NCBI RefSeq assembly: GCF_037943105.1
Contig: NZ_CP149803.1
Coordinates: forward strand, 2,083,501-2,147,500
DNA length: 64,000 nt
Direction of reading: 5' to 3'
Origin: Pseudomonas sp. TMP9
Lineage (GTDB): Bacteria; Pseudomonadota; Gammaproteobacteria; Pseudomonadales; Pseudomonadaceae
Shown here in pieces: positions 53,832 through 64,000 of the stretch. Below the pieces are notes generated by a model, which made no database searches, had not been told where the DNA came from, and saw only the letters and a program-made list of their open reading frames with translations. Made by a program: the position numbers and the translations under genes. How positions within the stretch are numbered: position 1 is the first letter of the stretch; the number at the start of each line of letters is the position of its first letter.

Positions 53832-55214
53832 ATGCTTAACGCTATCCAGTGGGACACTGATTTGATCCGTCGTTACGATCAGGCCGGCCCGCGCTATACC
53901 TCCTACCCCACTGCTGTGCAGTTCCATGAACGCATCAGCCAGTTCGACCTGCTGCATGCCCTGCGCGAAAGCCGCAAAGCATTGCGACCCCTGTCGTTGT
54001 ATGTGCACATCCCCTTCTGTGCGCACATTTGTTACTACTGCGCCTGCAATAAGGTCATCACCAAAGATCGCGGCCGCGCTCAGCCCTACCTGGAAAAACT
54101 CGAGCGCGAAATTGAGATCATCAGTCGCCATCTGGACCCACAGCAAAAGGTTGAGCAGCTGCACTTTGGTGGGGGAACACCGACCTTCCTCAGCCATGAT
54201 GAATTACGCCATCTAATGGGCCATCTGCGAAAGCACTTCAATTTGCTGGATGACGACTCGGGCGACTACAGCATTGAAATCGACCCGCGTGAAGCTGACT
54301 GGTCAACCATGGGCTTGCTCCGTGATTTGGGCTTTAACCGCGTCAGCCTGGGCGTACAGGATCTGGACCCGACAGTGCAGCGGGCGGTTAACCGCTTACA
54401 GACCCTTGAAGAAACCCGCGCCATCGTCGAAGCCGCGCGCACCTTGCAGTTTCGCTCGGTAAACATCGACTTAATCTATGGCCTGCCGCTGCAAACTCCA
54501 GAGCGTTTCGCCCTTACCGTAGCTGAAATCATTGCGCTGCAGCCTGACCGGCTGTCGCTGTTCAATTACGCTCACCTGCCGGAGCGTTTCATGCCACAGC
54601 GGCGCATCAACACCAGCGACCTGCCCAGCGCTGGGGATAAGCTCACCATGTTGCATGCCAGCATTGAACAACTGACGGCTGCTGGTTACCGCTACATCGG
54701 CATGGATCATTTCGCCCTACCCGATGACGAACTGGCCAGCGCTCAAGAAGACAGCAGCCTGCAACGAAACTTCCAAGGCTACACCACCCATGGCCACTGC
54801 GACCTGCTGGGCCTTGGCGTGTCATCAATCAGCCAGATTGGTGACCTTTATTGCCAAAACAACAGCGACCTCAGCAAATACCAAGAAAGCCTTGGGATTA
54901 GCGAGCTAGCTACCTTACGCGGCTTGCACTGCGACGCTGACGACCGTCTACGTCGCGCAGTCATCCAGCAATTGATCTGTCATTTCTATTTGCGCTTTGC
55001 CGATATCGAACAGGCTTATGCCATCGATTTTCGCACCTACTTCACCGAGATCTGGCCGCAACTGCAACAAATGGCTAGTGATGGGCTGATCGAACTGACC
55101 GCCCAGAGCATCCACGTACGGCCTGCAGGTCGTCTACTGGTGCGCTCGCTGTGCATGCTGTTTGACCGCTACCTCAGCGAAGTCAACCAACAGCGTTTTT
55201 CCCGAGTCATCTAA
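53832..55214 (+). CDS. hemN: Oxygen-independent coproporphyrinogen III oxidase
   Basis: 460-aa radical-SAM enzyme that replaces HemF when oxygen is scarce, providing haem for the cbb3 oxidase. N-terminal AGPRYTSYPTAVQFHERIS, [4Fe-4S] motif CAHICYYCACNKVI (CxxxCxxC, about residues 62-69), FGGGTPTFLSHDELRHLM, RVSLGVQDLDPTVQRAVNR and the HemN C-terminal domain. Preceded by an ANR box. Confidence 0.97.
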   Translation: MLNAIQWDTDLIRRYDQAGPRYTSYPTAVQFHERISQFDLLHALRESRKALRPLSLYVHIPFCAHICYYCACNKVITKDRGRAQPYLEKLEREIEIISRHLDPQQKVEQLHFGGGTPTFLSHDELRHLMGHLRKHFNLLDDDSGDYSIEIDPREADWSTMGLLRDLGFNRVSLGVQDLDPTVQRAVNRLQTLEETRAIVEAARTLQFRSVNIDLIYGLPLQTPERFALTVAEIIALQPDRLSLFNYAHLPERFMPQRRINTSDLPSAGDKLTMLHASIEQLTAAGYRYIGMDHFALPDDELASAQEDSSLQRNFQGYTTHGHCDLLGLGVSSISQIGDLYCQNNSDLSKYQESLGISELATLRGLHCDADDRLRRAVIQQLICHFYLRFADIEQAYAIDFRTYFTEIWPQLQQMASDGLIELTAQSIHVRPAGRLLVRSLCMLFDRYLSEVNQQRFSRVI

Positions 55215-55404
55215 TTGTTCCCTGAAAACAACTGCGCCCATCCTTGATTTAACCACGGTCAATATTTACTGACTCACCTGAATGCACTGGTTAGCGGCAC
55301 TCTGCAAGGCTGAAACCCCTCGCAGAGATGCATCGTAGTGGCCCTGCCCTATCGGCCTGCGTTACCCTTACGGCCCGTGTGCGTTTAACTCAGGATGGTT
55401 AGTG

Positions 55405-56139
55405 ATGTCCGAAAGCATCAAGTTGCATAGCCCACATCAAGCCCATTGCAAGGATTGCAGCCTGGCGAGTTTGTGCCTGCCGCTTTCCCTGAACCTAGAA
55501 GACATGGACGCGCTCGACGACATCGTCAAACGCGGCCGCCCAATGAAAAAGGGCGAATTTCTGTTCCGTCAGGGTGATGTATTCAACTCTGTGTATGCCG
55601 TACGCTCCGGCGCACTGAAAACGTTCAGCCTAAGTGACGGTGGCGATGAGCAAATCACCGGCTTCCATCTGCCCAGCGAGCTGGTTGGGCTTTCCGGCAT
55701 GGACAGTGATAGCTACCCCGTCTCAGCCGTGGCCTTAGAAACCACTTCGGTGTGTGAAATCCCCTTCGAGCGCCTCGATGAATTATCGGTACAGTTACCG
55801 CAACTGCGCCGTCAATTGATGCGCATCATGAGCCGCGAGATCCGCGACGATCAGCAGATGATGCTGCTGTTGTCGAAAAAAACCGCCGACGAACGCATCG
55901 CCACCTTCCTAGTCAACCTGTCAGCACGTTTCCGTGCACGCGGCTTCTCGGCTAATCAGTTCCGCCTGGCCATGTCGCGCAATGAAATAGGCAACTATTT
56001 GGGTTTAGCCGTGGAAACCGTATCGCGCGTGTTTACCCGCTTCCAACACAACCAATTACTCGAAGCAGAAGGCAAAGAAGTGCATATTCTCGACCCTATT
56101 GAGTTGTGCGCTTTAGCCGGCGGCAACCTTGACGGCTGA
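55405..56139 (+). CDS. anr: Anaerobic regulator ANR (FNR family)
   Basis: 244-aa oxygen-sensing activator. The [4Fe-4S] ligands are the N-terminal cysteines in [16 protein letters not shown] and the internal one in TTSVCEIPF (about residue 114). The cyclic-nucleotide-like beta-roll spans about residues 30-150. The HTH has [20 protein letters not shown], with E-x-x-S-R (ETVSR) as FNR recognition residues for TTGAT. ATG 55405 is preferred; GTG 55402 is adjacent. Directly downstream of hemN, as in P. aeruginosa. Confidence 0.97.
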   Translation: MSESIKLHSPHQAHCKDCSLASLCLPLSLNLEDMDALDDIVKRGRPMKKGEFLFRQGDVFNSVYAVRSGALKTFSLSDGGDEQITGFHLPSELVGLSGMDSDSYPVSAVALETTSVCEIPFERLDELSVQLPQLRRQLMRIMSREIRDDQQMMLLLSKKTADERIATFLVNLSARFRARGFSANQFRLAMSRNEIGNYLGLAVETVSRVFTRFQHNQLLEAEGKEVHILDPIELCALAGGNLDG

Positions 56140-56218
56140 TTGAGCGGAAAAGGCAGGGTTTAGCTGGCGTTCTTGGACAAACGCAGTAGCAAAATCCTGA
56201 TCCACCCGGTCGCAGATT

Positions 56219-56240
56219 TCACCGAAGCGGGGTGATTTTT
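56219..56240 (+). terminator. Possible terminator of anr
   Basis: TCACC-GAAGCGG-GGTGA followed by TTTTT. Short 5-bp stem but good T-run, 80 bases after the anr stop. Confidence 0.5.
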
Positions 56241-56378
56241 CGTACTATCATTCCAGCCAGCTTCGCCCCCGACGAAGCTCAAAATCTGTCGCCAATCCCT
56301 GACCGCAATACCTCATGTTGAGGGCCGACTGGCGTTCGCGATCCCACTTGCGCCACTACTCACTCAAGTACACACACC

Positions 56379-57194
56379 ATGAATGAAATGCCCATTAACC
56401 CGCTGCCTACTCACTGGCGCCTGCGCCTTGCTGCGATGATGGAAAGCAAGACTGTCGTCCGCCTGATCACGACCCTGATTATTCTCAACGCTGCCATTCT
56501 CGGTATACAAACCTATCCCGGACTGATGGCTCAATGGGGTGACGTACTCATAGCGCTGGATCAGCTGATCCTCACCGTGTTTATTATTGAAATTGCGCTG
56601 CGATTTGTTGCCCGCGGTCTAGGCCTGTTACGCGACCCTTGGGCAGTATTCGATTGCCTAGTGGTGGGCGTCGCCTTGGTCCCCTCCAGCGGACCGTTCG
56701 CCGTGTTACGTGCGCTGCGGGTCTTGCGCGTGCTGCGCTTGATCTCAATCAACCCGAACATGCGCAGGGTCGTCGAAGCGTTGCTGTCGTCACTGCCAGG
56801 CATGGGCAGCATCGCCATGCTGTTAGGCCTTGTGTTCTACGTAGCGGCGGTGATGGCCACTCAGCTGTTCGGTGCGGCGTTCCCCGAGTGGTTTGGCAGC
56901 CTCGGCGCCAGCCTTTACACCTTATTCCAAGTGATGACCCTAGAGAGTTGGTCGATGGGTATCGTGCGCCCCGTCATGGAAACTTTCCCGCTGGCATGGA
57001 TGTACTTCCTGCCGTTTATCCTGATTGCGACGTTTATGATGCTTAATCTGTTTATCGCCGTGATCGTTAATGCGATGCAAACCAACCACGAACAGGAAGC
57101 CAAGCTGGCCCCGCCTTCGCCTACCGAACAGTTGCTGCTGGATGAGCTGCGCGCCCTGCGCGCCGAAGTTGCTGAGTTGCGCCAACAACGCTGA
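56379..57194 (+). CDS. Bacterial voltage-gated sodium channel (NaChBac/NavAb type)
   Basis: 271 aa; four copies would assemble one channel. Six segments: S1 VVRLITTLIILNAAILGIQT, S2 around DQLILTVFIIEIALRFVA, S3 AVFDCLVVGVALVP, S4 voltage sensor VLRALRVLRVLRLI with four Arg every third residue, S5 GSIAMLLGLVFYVAAVMATQ, pore loop and S6 FILIATFMMLNLFIAVIVNA. The selectivity filter TLESWSM matches the bacterial Nav signature (TLESWx). The C-terminal QLLLDELRALRAEVAELRQQ is the tetramer coiled coil. The start lacks a clear ribosome site, so residues 1-15 are uncertain. Confidence 0.9.
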   Translation: MNEMPINPLPTHWRLRLAAMMESKTVVRLITTLIILNAAILGIQTYPGLMAQWGDVLIALDQLILTVFIIEIALRFVARGLGLLRDPWAVFDCLVVGVALVPSSGPFAVLRALRVLRVLRLISINPNMRRVVEALLSSLPGMGSIAMLLGLVFYVAAVMATQLFGAAFPEWFGSLGASLYTLFQVMTLESWSMGIVRPVMETFPLAWMYFLPFILIATFMMLNLFIAVIVNAMQTNHEQEAKLAPPSPTEQLLLDELRALRAEVAELRQQR

Positions 57195-57240
57195 ATCAAA
57201 ACACTGGATTGCGCCAAGCAGCGGCAACATCAGATGCCGA

Positions 57241-58800
57241 TCAGGAGGCTTCGGCGCGCTTTTCCAGCGTTTGGATCACGTGCTCAGCTAAGCCCGATCC
57301 GGCTTCACTCATAGTTAGATAGGTTCGATCAGCGCCTGCTTCCTGGATACGCTGAGCGATGTCTTCATACATCGCATGGGATACCACCAAACCACTGAAG
57401 CCGCGGTCTCGTAGCTTTTTCGTTGCAATAATTTTGCCCTCTTCGTCACTGAGCGTCAGGATCACTGCGTCCACTTTTGGCATGTCGAGATGCTGCCAGA
57501 ACATCGGGTCCTCGCCATCGGCAAACATCACTTGGCGCCCTGCAGCAGTGCTCTGTTCAATTACCATGGGGTCGGAGTCGAGCCCTGCGACCCGATAGCC
57601 CTGCTCCTTTAAATAATCGTAAGCCGCGCGCCCTGTCCGACCCATGCCCATTATCACTGCCTGTGTATCGCCCAACGACAACGGCTGCTCATCGGGGTGA
57701 CGGATATTGCGCTCCAGAGCAATCAGCCGCTTAGCCCAGCGCTCGTAAAGCGGGTGCGCCATGCGATTAAGGGGAGCTGAAATAACAAATGACAGCGCCA
57801 CCGTTATGGCTAATGGAACCATCCACTGCGGCAACACCACACTCGCCATGATTAAGCCGAACTCGCTGTAGTTGGTCAGGCTCACGCTGCTGAGAAAGGC
57901 GCTACGCGCGCGCAAGCGGAAGAGCAGAAACAGAAAGAAGAACAGTACGCCCTTGAGCGGTAATAACAGCGTCATCACCAGTGCAAACGTCAACGCGTTA
58001 GCATCCGGAAGGCCGCCAATGCCTATCTGCAGAAAGAAACCAACCAGGAACATTTCCTTGATGCCCCAAAGGGAGTTGGACAGCTCGGTTGCTCGCTTGT
58101 GTTTCGCCAACAAAGCGCCGAATGCAAGGGCGCCTAATTCCGAACTAAGGCCCAATTGCTCAAAACCAAAACCGCCGGCGGCAAGGGCTAAGAGCAGACC
58201 GAGCAATAACATCAGTTCATCGTGGCCGCTGGCATCCAGCAAGCGAAATAACAGCGGCCGTAACAGCGGCAGGCCAAACACCAACAATGCCCAAGGCGAA
58301 GGCAGATCGCCTGCAGCCAAGCTCATTACCAGTAAAGCGATCATGTCCTGAATCACCAAGATGCCAATCGCTACGCGCCCATGGAACGCACGCAGTTCGC
58401 GTTTGCTTTCGAGCACTTTGGCTGCCAGCACGGTGCTGGAAAAGGACAGGGCCATCGCCAACAATAAGCACTGATCCCAAGGTAAATCGAGCAACAGCAT
58501 GATTGCTGAGAGGAATAAAAGACTGGAAATAATGAAGTGCAGCAACCCGCCGACAATGACTTCACGGCGTAAAAGATTACTCGGTTTCAGCTTTAGGCCC
58601 ACGGTAAACAACAACAGCAACACACCCAGATGGGCAATGTGCTGCAGCGCAGCACTGTCATGCGGTCCAATGCCCAGCTGCTCACCTATCGCGGCCAACG
58701 CAAAACCTGCTCCCAGGTAGCCAACCAAAGGTGGCAACCCCACGGCTCGAGCAGCCAGTCCCATGCCAAAGGCAAAGGCGATCCAAGCAGCCTCAATCAT
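57241..58800 (-). CDS. CPA2-family cation/proton antiporter with TrkA-N domain (YbaL/KefB-like)
   Basis: 519 aa. The first 370 residues hold about 11 membrane segments, including LSSELGALAFGALLAKHKRA and ALSFSSTVLAAKVLESKREL. A RCK/TrkA-N domain follows (about residues 385-515): AVIMGMGRTGRAAYDYLKEQ, GYRVAGLDSDPMVIEQ, DAVILTLSDEEGKIIATKKL. No separate KefF/KefG subunit gene is adjacent. Likely K+ or Na+ exchange for protons, gated by nucleotide. It converges with the sodium-channel gene, so both could affect cation balance, but shared function is inference. Confidence 0.88.
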   Translation of the reverse strand: MIEAAWIAFAFGMGLAARAVGLPPLVGYLGAGFALAAIGEQLGIGPHDSAALQHIAHLGVLLLLFTVGLKLKPSNLLRREVIVGGLLHFIISSLLFLSAIMLLLDLPWDQCLLLAMALSFSSTVLAAKVLESKRELRAFHGRVAIGILVIQDMIALLVMSLAAGDLPSPWALLVFGLPLLRPLLFRLLDASGHDELMLLLGLLLALAAGGFGFEQLGLSSELGALAFGALLAKHKRATELSNSLWGIKEMFLVGFFLQIGIGGLPDANALTFALVMTLLLPLKGVLFFFLFLLFRLRARSAFLSSVSLTNYSEFGLIMASVVLPQWMVPLAITVALSFVISAPLNRMAHPLYERWAKRLIALERNIRHPDEQPLSLGDTQAVIMGMGRTGRAAYDYLKEQGYRVAGLDSDPMVIEQSTAAGRQVMFADGEDPMFWQHLDMPKVDAVILTLSDEEGKIIATKKLRDRGFSGLVVSHAMYEDIAQRIQEAGADRTYLTMSEAGSGLAEHVIQTLEKRAEAS

Positions 58801-59126
58801 CAGTAATCCTTATCAGCGAGGGTCCATACTGGCGAACCATACAAGCAGTTCAAATAAACGAGCGAATCAATTCAGTAGGATACGGGTAGAGGGCTTCGGC
58901 AATATTGACCAACATCAGCCATGGCGGCATCGCCTGCAGTGTTGAGACCTTCAAGCACTAACCCAGCCGAACCGCGTTAAACGGCTTCATAATCGAGCCG
59001 TGGGTCCATCAACGCTTAACCGTGATGGTCAACGCGCAGATTAACCCCACAGGTCTATTATTGACTTGCTAAAAGCACACCCAATGCGGAAAACGCTACC
59101 AAATTGATTAGCCATGAGGCCGATGC
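58801..59126. other. 326-bp intergenic region, no feature recognised
   Basis: Between the divergent antiporter and short-chain dehydrogenase genes. It holds promoters for both by necessity. No open frame, strong dyad or known box was found. Confidence 0.5.
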
Positions 59127-60011
59127 ATGAAATCGTTCAAAAATAAGGTTGCTGCTATTACCGGAGCAGGCTCCGGCATCGGTCGCTCACTTGCATTAGC
59201 TCTAGCCCGTCAAGGATGCCAGTTAGCACTCAGCGATGTAGCCGCTGAGGGGCTGGCCGAAACTGCCGCCCAAGCACGTACGCTGGGCGTCAAAGTCAGC
59301 GAGCATCTCGTCAACGTGGCTGACCGTGAAGCAGTTCACGCTTGGGCCGAGCAGGTAGTAGCAGAGCATGGCGGGGTCAACGCCATCTTCAATAATGCTG
59401 GGGTCGCCCAAGGCGGAACAGTCGAGGGCAATGACTTCGCCGATTATGAATGGGTCATGAACATCAACTTCTGGGGCGTGGTCAACGGCACCAAAGCCTT
59501 TCTGCCACACATCAAAGCCTCCGGCAGCGGCCATATTGTCAACATATCCAGCATCTTCGGCCTTTTCGCTCAGCCGGGCATGAGCGCCTATAACGCTAGC
59601 AAGTTTGCTGTTCGCGGGTTTACCGAGTCCCTACGTCAAGAATTGGACATGGCCGATTACGGCATATCAGCCAGCTGCGTTCACCCTGGAGGGATCAAAA
59701 CCAATATCGCCACGACAGCTCGCATGAATGCCAGCCTTGCCAACATCACAGGTCAGGAAGCGGATAAAGCTCGTCAGCAGTTCAACGATCAACTGCTGCG
59801 GACCACGCCGGAAAAAGCGGCCCACACCATTATCAAAGGCGTACTGGCGGACAAGCGACGAATTCTGATCGGGCCGGATGCTTATGTCTTGGATGCTATG
59901 CAACGCCTTTTGCCATCACTCTATCAACGCCTAGTGGTCGCCTCCATGCGTCTAGCTGCTCGCTATGCCCCTAAAGACCCAAGCAAGAAAACTCAAACAG
60001 CGTCGGATTAG
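59127..60011 (+). CDS. Short-chain dehydrogenase/reductase
   Basis: 294-aa NAD(P)-dependent Rossmann enzyme of the classical SDR group: TGAGSGIGRS (cofactor Gly motif, residues 13-21), FNNAGVAQGG (NNAG), catalytic Ser in VNISSIFG and YNASK (about residues 154-158). The extra C-terminal stretch to RYAPKDPSKKTQ is typical of SDRs acting on fatty or lipid-like alcohols. Substrate not determinable. Confidence 0.88.
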   Translation: MKSFKNKVAAITGAGSGIGRSLALALARQGCQLALSDVAAEGLAETAAQARTLGVKVSEHLVNVADREAVHAWAEQVVAEHGGVNAIFNNAGVAQGGTVEGNDFADYEWVMNINFWGVVNGTKAFLPHIKASGSGHIVNISSIFGLFAQPGMSAYNASKFAVRGFTESLRQELDMADYGISASCVHPGGIKTNIATTARMNASLANITGQEADKARQQFNDQLLRTTPEKAAHTIIKGVLADKRRILIGPDAYVLDAMQRLLPSLYQRLVVASMRLAARYAPKDPSKKTQTASD

Positions 60012-60385
60012 CACGCTCAATTCTCGTAAGTAGCAGTACTGAAGAGCATGCAACGTGCTTGAGTCCAGAAGCAGCGTGTGTGGCGCGTTTGGATGCTTGC
60101 GACAATCAGCTATCAGATGCCTTTTGAGCTTTTATCTGCATCCCGACGATGCTTTAGTGAGCTTGGCAACACCCTTTATCATCTGCGTCACCGCCGTGCA
60201 GCCCAGTAATCTGGGGGCTTGGTAGGTTACGAGGGGGGAAAAATAAAATAATTGGTCTTAAACCCAACACTTACCGAAAAAACGGCCTATTATGTCCGTG
60301 CTGACTTCTTGTAGTTATCAGCAAAACCGCATAGGTGCTATGAGCACTCTGGCACCGCAATTCGTACTGATTTAAGAGACACACC
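60012..60385. other. 374-bp region with the cold-shock gene leader
   Basis: No gene. A TATTAT at 60288-60293 is a plausible -10 for the cold-shock gene, giving a 5' leader of roughly 85 nt, the length usual for csp mRNAs. The rest shows nothing distinctive. Confidence 0.4.
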
Positions 60386-60598
60386 ATGGCAAATCGCGAA
60401 ACTGGCACCGTCAAATGGTTCAACGATGAGAAAGGCTTCGGCTTCATTACCCCAACTAATGGCGGCGATGATCTCTTCGTTCACTTCAAAGCTATCCAAA
60501 GCGACGGTTTCAAAAGCCTGAAAGAAGGCCAGACTGTTACCTACGTGGCCGCTCGCGGTCAGAAAGGTATGCAAGCTGAAGAGGTACAGGTAGCTTAA
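60386..60598 (+). CDS. Cold-shock-domain protein (CspA/CapB family)
   Basis: 70 aa, five-stranded OB fold with RNP1 KGFGFITP and RNP2 DLFVHFKAI; start [14 protein letters not shown]. Binds single-stranded nucleic acid and melts mRNA structure. Pseudomonas has several paralogues (CapB, CspA, CspD types), so a gene name is not assigned. A strong terminator follows. Confidence 0.95.
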   Translation: MANRETGTVKWFNDEKGFGFITPTNGGDDLFVHFKAIQSDGFKSLKEGQTVTYVAARGQKGMQAEEVQVA

Positions 60599-60619
60599 GC
60601 TCCTGTCCTGCTTTAAAAT

Positions 60620-60647
60620 AAACCCCGCGCTCGCGGGGTTTGTTTTA
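60620..60647 (+). terminator. Terminator of the cold-shock gene
   Basis: AAACCCCGCG-CT-CGCGGGGTTT followed by GTTTTA. Confidence 0.9.
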
Positions 60648-60669
60648 TCTGCCACTTGCAAGTACGAGC

Positions 60670-61818
60670 TTATAGACCTAACTGCTTGCTGATGATCTCG
60701 TTCATGATCTCGCGCGAGCCACCACCGATCGACAGAATGCGGCTGTCTCGGTAAAGGCGCTCAACTAAGCTTTCCCGCATATAGCCCATGCCACCCATTA
60801 TTTGTACCGCATCATAAGTGAGTCGGTCGGCTACATCAGTAGCAAAATTTTTGGCCATGGATATTTCCTTAATCACACTTTTACCCGCAGCCATCTTAGC
60901 GGCTTGCCTGTAGGTAAAATCGCGCGACACCTCAAGCTGTGTCGCCATCTCCGCCAAGCGATGCTTCAGCACTTGAAACTTACCGATTGGCTTGCCGAAA
61001 GCCTCACGCTGCTTAGCCCACTTAAGTGCCTCCTCAAGCGCTAACTCTGCGGTCATGTTGGCCATCAGAGCCAGCGACAAGCGCTCGCTTTGAAAGTTGG
61101 ACATGATGCAGGCAAAGCCCATGTTTTCAGAGCCGATTAAGTTACTGACCGGAATTCGACAGTCGTCAAAAAACAGCTCAGCAGTATCCGACGCCCACCA
61201 CCCCATTTTTTTCAGCTTACGTCCGACTGTAAATCCGGGTGTACCCTTCTCCACCACAAGCAAGCTAACTCCACCAAAACCCTCACCACCAGTACGCACT
61301 GCAACCGTGTAGTAGTCAGCGCGAATACCACTGGTGATAAAAGTTTTGCTACCACTCAGACGATAGAAGTCTCCGTCACGCACAGCGCGGGTTTTAAGAT
61401 TAGCCACATCTGAACCACCGGAAGGCTCTGTGACCGCCAACGCCATGATTTTTTCACCGGAAAGCACCTGCGAGACAATACGCTCACGCAACTCAGGTTT
61501 AGCCCACTTGACTACAGGCGGCAAGCCAATATCCAAAGAGCCTAACCCTGCCACTAGGCCGCCAGAGCCCGAGCGCATTAGCTCCTCGCTAGCAGCAACC
61601 TTGGCAAATACATCACCCTCGTGGCTACCACCAAATGCTTCCGGATAACCAATACCGAGAATTCCTGCAGCACCTGCCTTCAGATAAAGCTCGCGTGGAA
61701 ACTCTTCAGCCTCTTCCCAGTCATTAATATGCGGCAAGATTTCACGCTCGACAAAACGCCGGACTGAATCACGAACTAACTGATGAGAATCATCAAAGTA
61801 CTCTTGAAAGGCAGACAT
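60670..61818 (-). CDS. Acyl-CoA dehydrogenase (LCAD/IVD-like)
   Basis: 382-aa FAD enzyme catalysing alpha,beta-desaturation of acyl-CoA. Signatures are MALAVTEPSGGSDVANLKTR, FITSGIRADYYTVAVRTG, REAFGKPIGKFQVLKHRLAE, DAVQIMGGMGYMRE and the C-terminal ILSIGGGSREIMNEII. At the position where medium-chain enzymes have the catalytic Glu (EGT), this one has Gly (GGGS), as in LCAD and isovaleryl-CoA dehydrogenases, whose base lies on helix G; Glu residues in ALEEALKWAKQRE are candidates. Lies alone between the csp gene and the rRNA operon. Confidence 0.9.
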   Translation of the reverse strand: MSAFQEYFDDSHQLVRDSVRRFVEREILPHINDWEEAEEFPRELYLKAGAAGILGIGYPEAFGGSHEGDVFAKVAASEELMRSGSGGLVAGLGSLDIGLPPVVKWAKPELRERIVSQVLSGEKIMALAVTEPSGGSDVANLKTRAVRDGDFYRLSGSKTFITSGIRADYYTVAVRTGGEGFGGVSLLVVEKGTPGFTVGRKLKKMGWWASDTAELFFDDCRIPVSNLIGSENMGFACIMSNFQSERLSLALMANMTAELALEEALKWAKQREAFGKPIGKFQVLKHRLAEMATQLEVSRDFTYRQAAKMAAGKSVIKEISMAKNFATDVADRLTYDAVQIMGGMGYMRESLVERLYRDSRILSIGGGSREIMNEIISKQLGL

Positions 61819-62049
61819 AGGATAATTCCGTTAATGTTTTAACAAAATTACCAAGCGCTTGCTTGGTTTACAAGAAAATTATCGATCAGACACGACTGAA
61901 GGCCGTGAATATTTAGCCGCTCGGGCAGCCAACCGAAATTGAGCCGGACCTAAAGTGAACGGCAGTTTAGGACCCCATTCAGCATGGCACGCAGGCCGTT
62001 GCCTATCAAAGGCTCACATGTGTACGGTTTGTTTTCGGCTGCGCAAAGT

Positions 62050-62083
62050 AAAACCCCCGACCAGTTTCCTGATCGGGGGTTTT
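62050..62083 (-). terminator. rRNA operon terminator
   Basis: AAAACCCCCGA / TCGGGGGTTTT stem about 10 bases after the 5S 3' end, with Ts at the minus-strand end. Confidence 0.9.
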
Positions 62084-62092
62084 GGTATAGGT

Positions 62093-62209
62093 GCTTGACG
62101 ATGACCTACTCTCACATGGGGAAACCCCACACTACCATCGGCGATGCATCGTTTCACTACTGAGTTCGGGATGGGATCAGGTGGTTCCAATGCTCTATGG
62201 TCGTCAAGC
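62093..62209 (-). rRNA. 5S ribosomal RNA
   Basis: Minus strand, about 117 nt. Ends pair as GCTTGACGA / TCGTCAAGC. Core GGAACCACCTGATCCCATCC and GAACTCAGTAGTGAAACG is the conserved 5S sequence. Ends accurate to a few bases. Confidence 0.97.
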
Positions 62210-62342
62210 GATTCAGCTGGAGTACCGTCGTTAGACGCTGCTCCGAATTAGGTATGTGATGTCTTTGGTTTGTAGTTGTGCAAATTTTCGGCTGTTGCAG
62301 TCTTCATAGAGACACGCAAACATCAAATTGTTTGGGTGTTAT

Positions 62343-64000
<1,658 letters not shown>

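Noticed and set aside
55250..55275. Possible ANR box upstream of anr (TTGAT ... GTCAA)
   Set aside because: The half-sites are 9 bases apart instead of 4, so it does not fit an FNR/ANR dimer.
56114..56246. Open minus-strand stretch after anr (about 44 codons, coding-like)
   Set aside because: No start codon apart from one internal GTG without a ribosome site, and its end is antisense to anr.

Overview
The window is a chromosomal segment of a Pseudomonas species. The cbb3 oxidase cluster, hemN and anr, the Prc/EAL-GGDEF/FKBP/RdgC neighbourhood, OprI, ThrH and the dnaX-ybaB-recR group are all laid out as in that genus. Codon use is less GC-rich than in P. aeruginosa, so a different species is likely, but I cannot name it. 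I see no transposase, integrase, phage gene or CRISPR array: this is core genome, with a 23S/5S rRNA block entering at the right edge.

Layout. 1-1550: end of a type I secretion ATPase and its LapC-like fusion protein. 1576-4231: a DTW-domain tRNA-modification enzyme, an aerotaxis receptor gene (aer) split in two reading frames by a 7-bp tandem duplication, and a 44-aa small protein too short for most ORF callers. 4332-9948: TonB-dependent receptor, AceK, an EamA permease and ThrH. 10137-16300: CysH, a small GNAT, the OprI lipoprotein, recR/ybaB/dnaX and two small Pseudomonas proteins. 16588-20513: 4.5S RNA, a chemoreceptor, an HU-like protein, a DUF1883 protein and an RlmN/Cfr-type radical-SAM paralogue. 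20697-24067: ahpF, ahpC and a quinone oxidoreductase. 24194-33712: Prc protease, an EAL-CBS-GGDEF protein, a three-gene overlapping unit with an XRE regulator, a periplasmic binding protein, a YkvA protein, an FKBP isomerase, tRNA-Asp and tRNA-Val, RdgC, and a Gdx/SugE exporter behind a guanidine-II (mini-ykkC) riboswitch. 33855-41312: HtpG, a membrane protein, two overlapping thioesterases, a small acidic lipoprotein, MAPEG and DUF599 proteins, NfuA and an alpha/beta hydrolase.

41420-56139 is the centrepiece: two complete cbb3 cytochrome oxidase operons in tandem (ccoN1O1Q1P1, ccoN2O2Q2P2), then the assembly genes ccoG, ccoH, ccoI and ccoS, a SafE-type membrane protein, hemN (oxygen-independent haem synthesis) and anr (oxygen-sensing regulator). 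Together they make, metallate and regulate high-affinity respiration. hemN has a clear ANR box; I find none upstream of either cco operon. 56379-61818 holds a bacterial voltage-gated sodium channel, a CPA2 antiporter, a short-chain dehydrogenase, a cold-shock protein and an acyl-CoA dehydrogenase. 62050-64000 is the end of an rRNA operon on the minus strand.

The observations most worth a second look are the split aer gene, the inverted pair of DnaA-box-like sites beside an AT-rich tract (30685-30890), the perfect 11-bp dyad upstream of ahpC, the small protein next to aer, and the contrast in ANR boxes across the cco-anr cluster. No large undescribed system was recognised.
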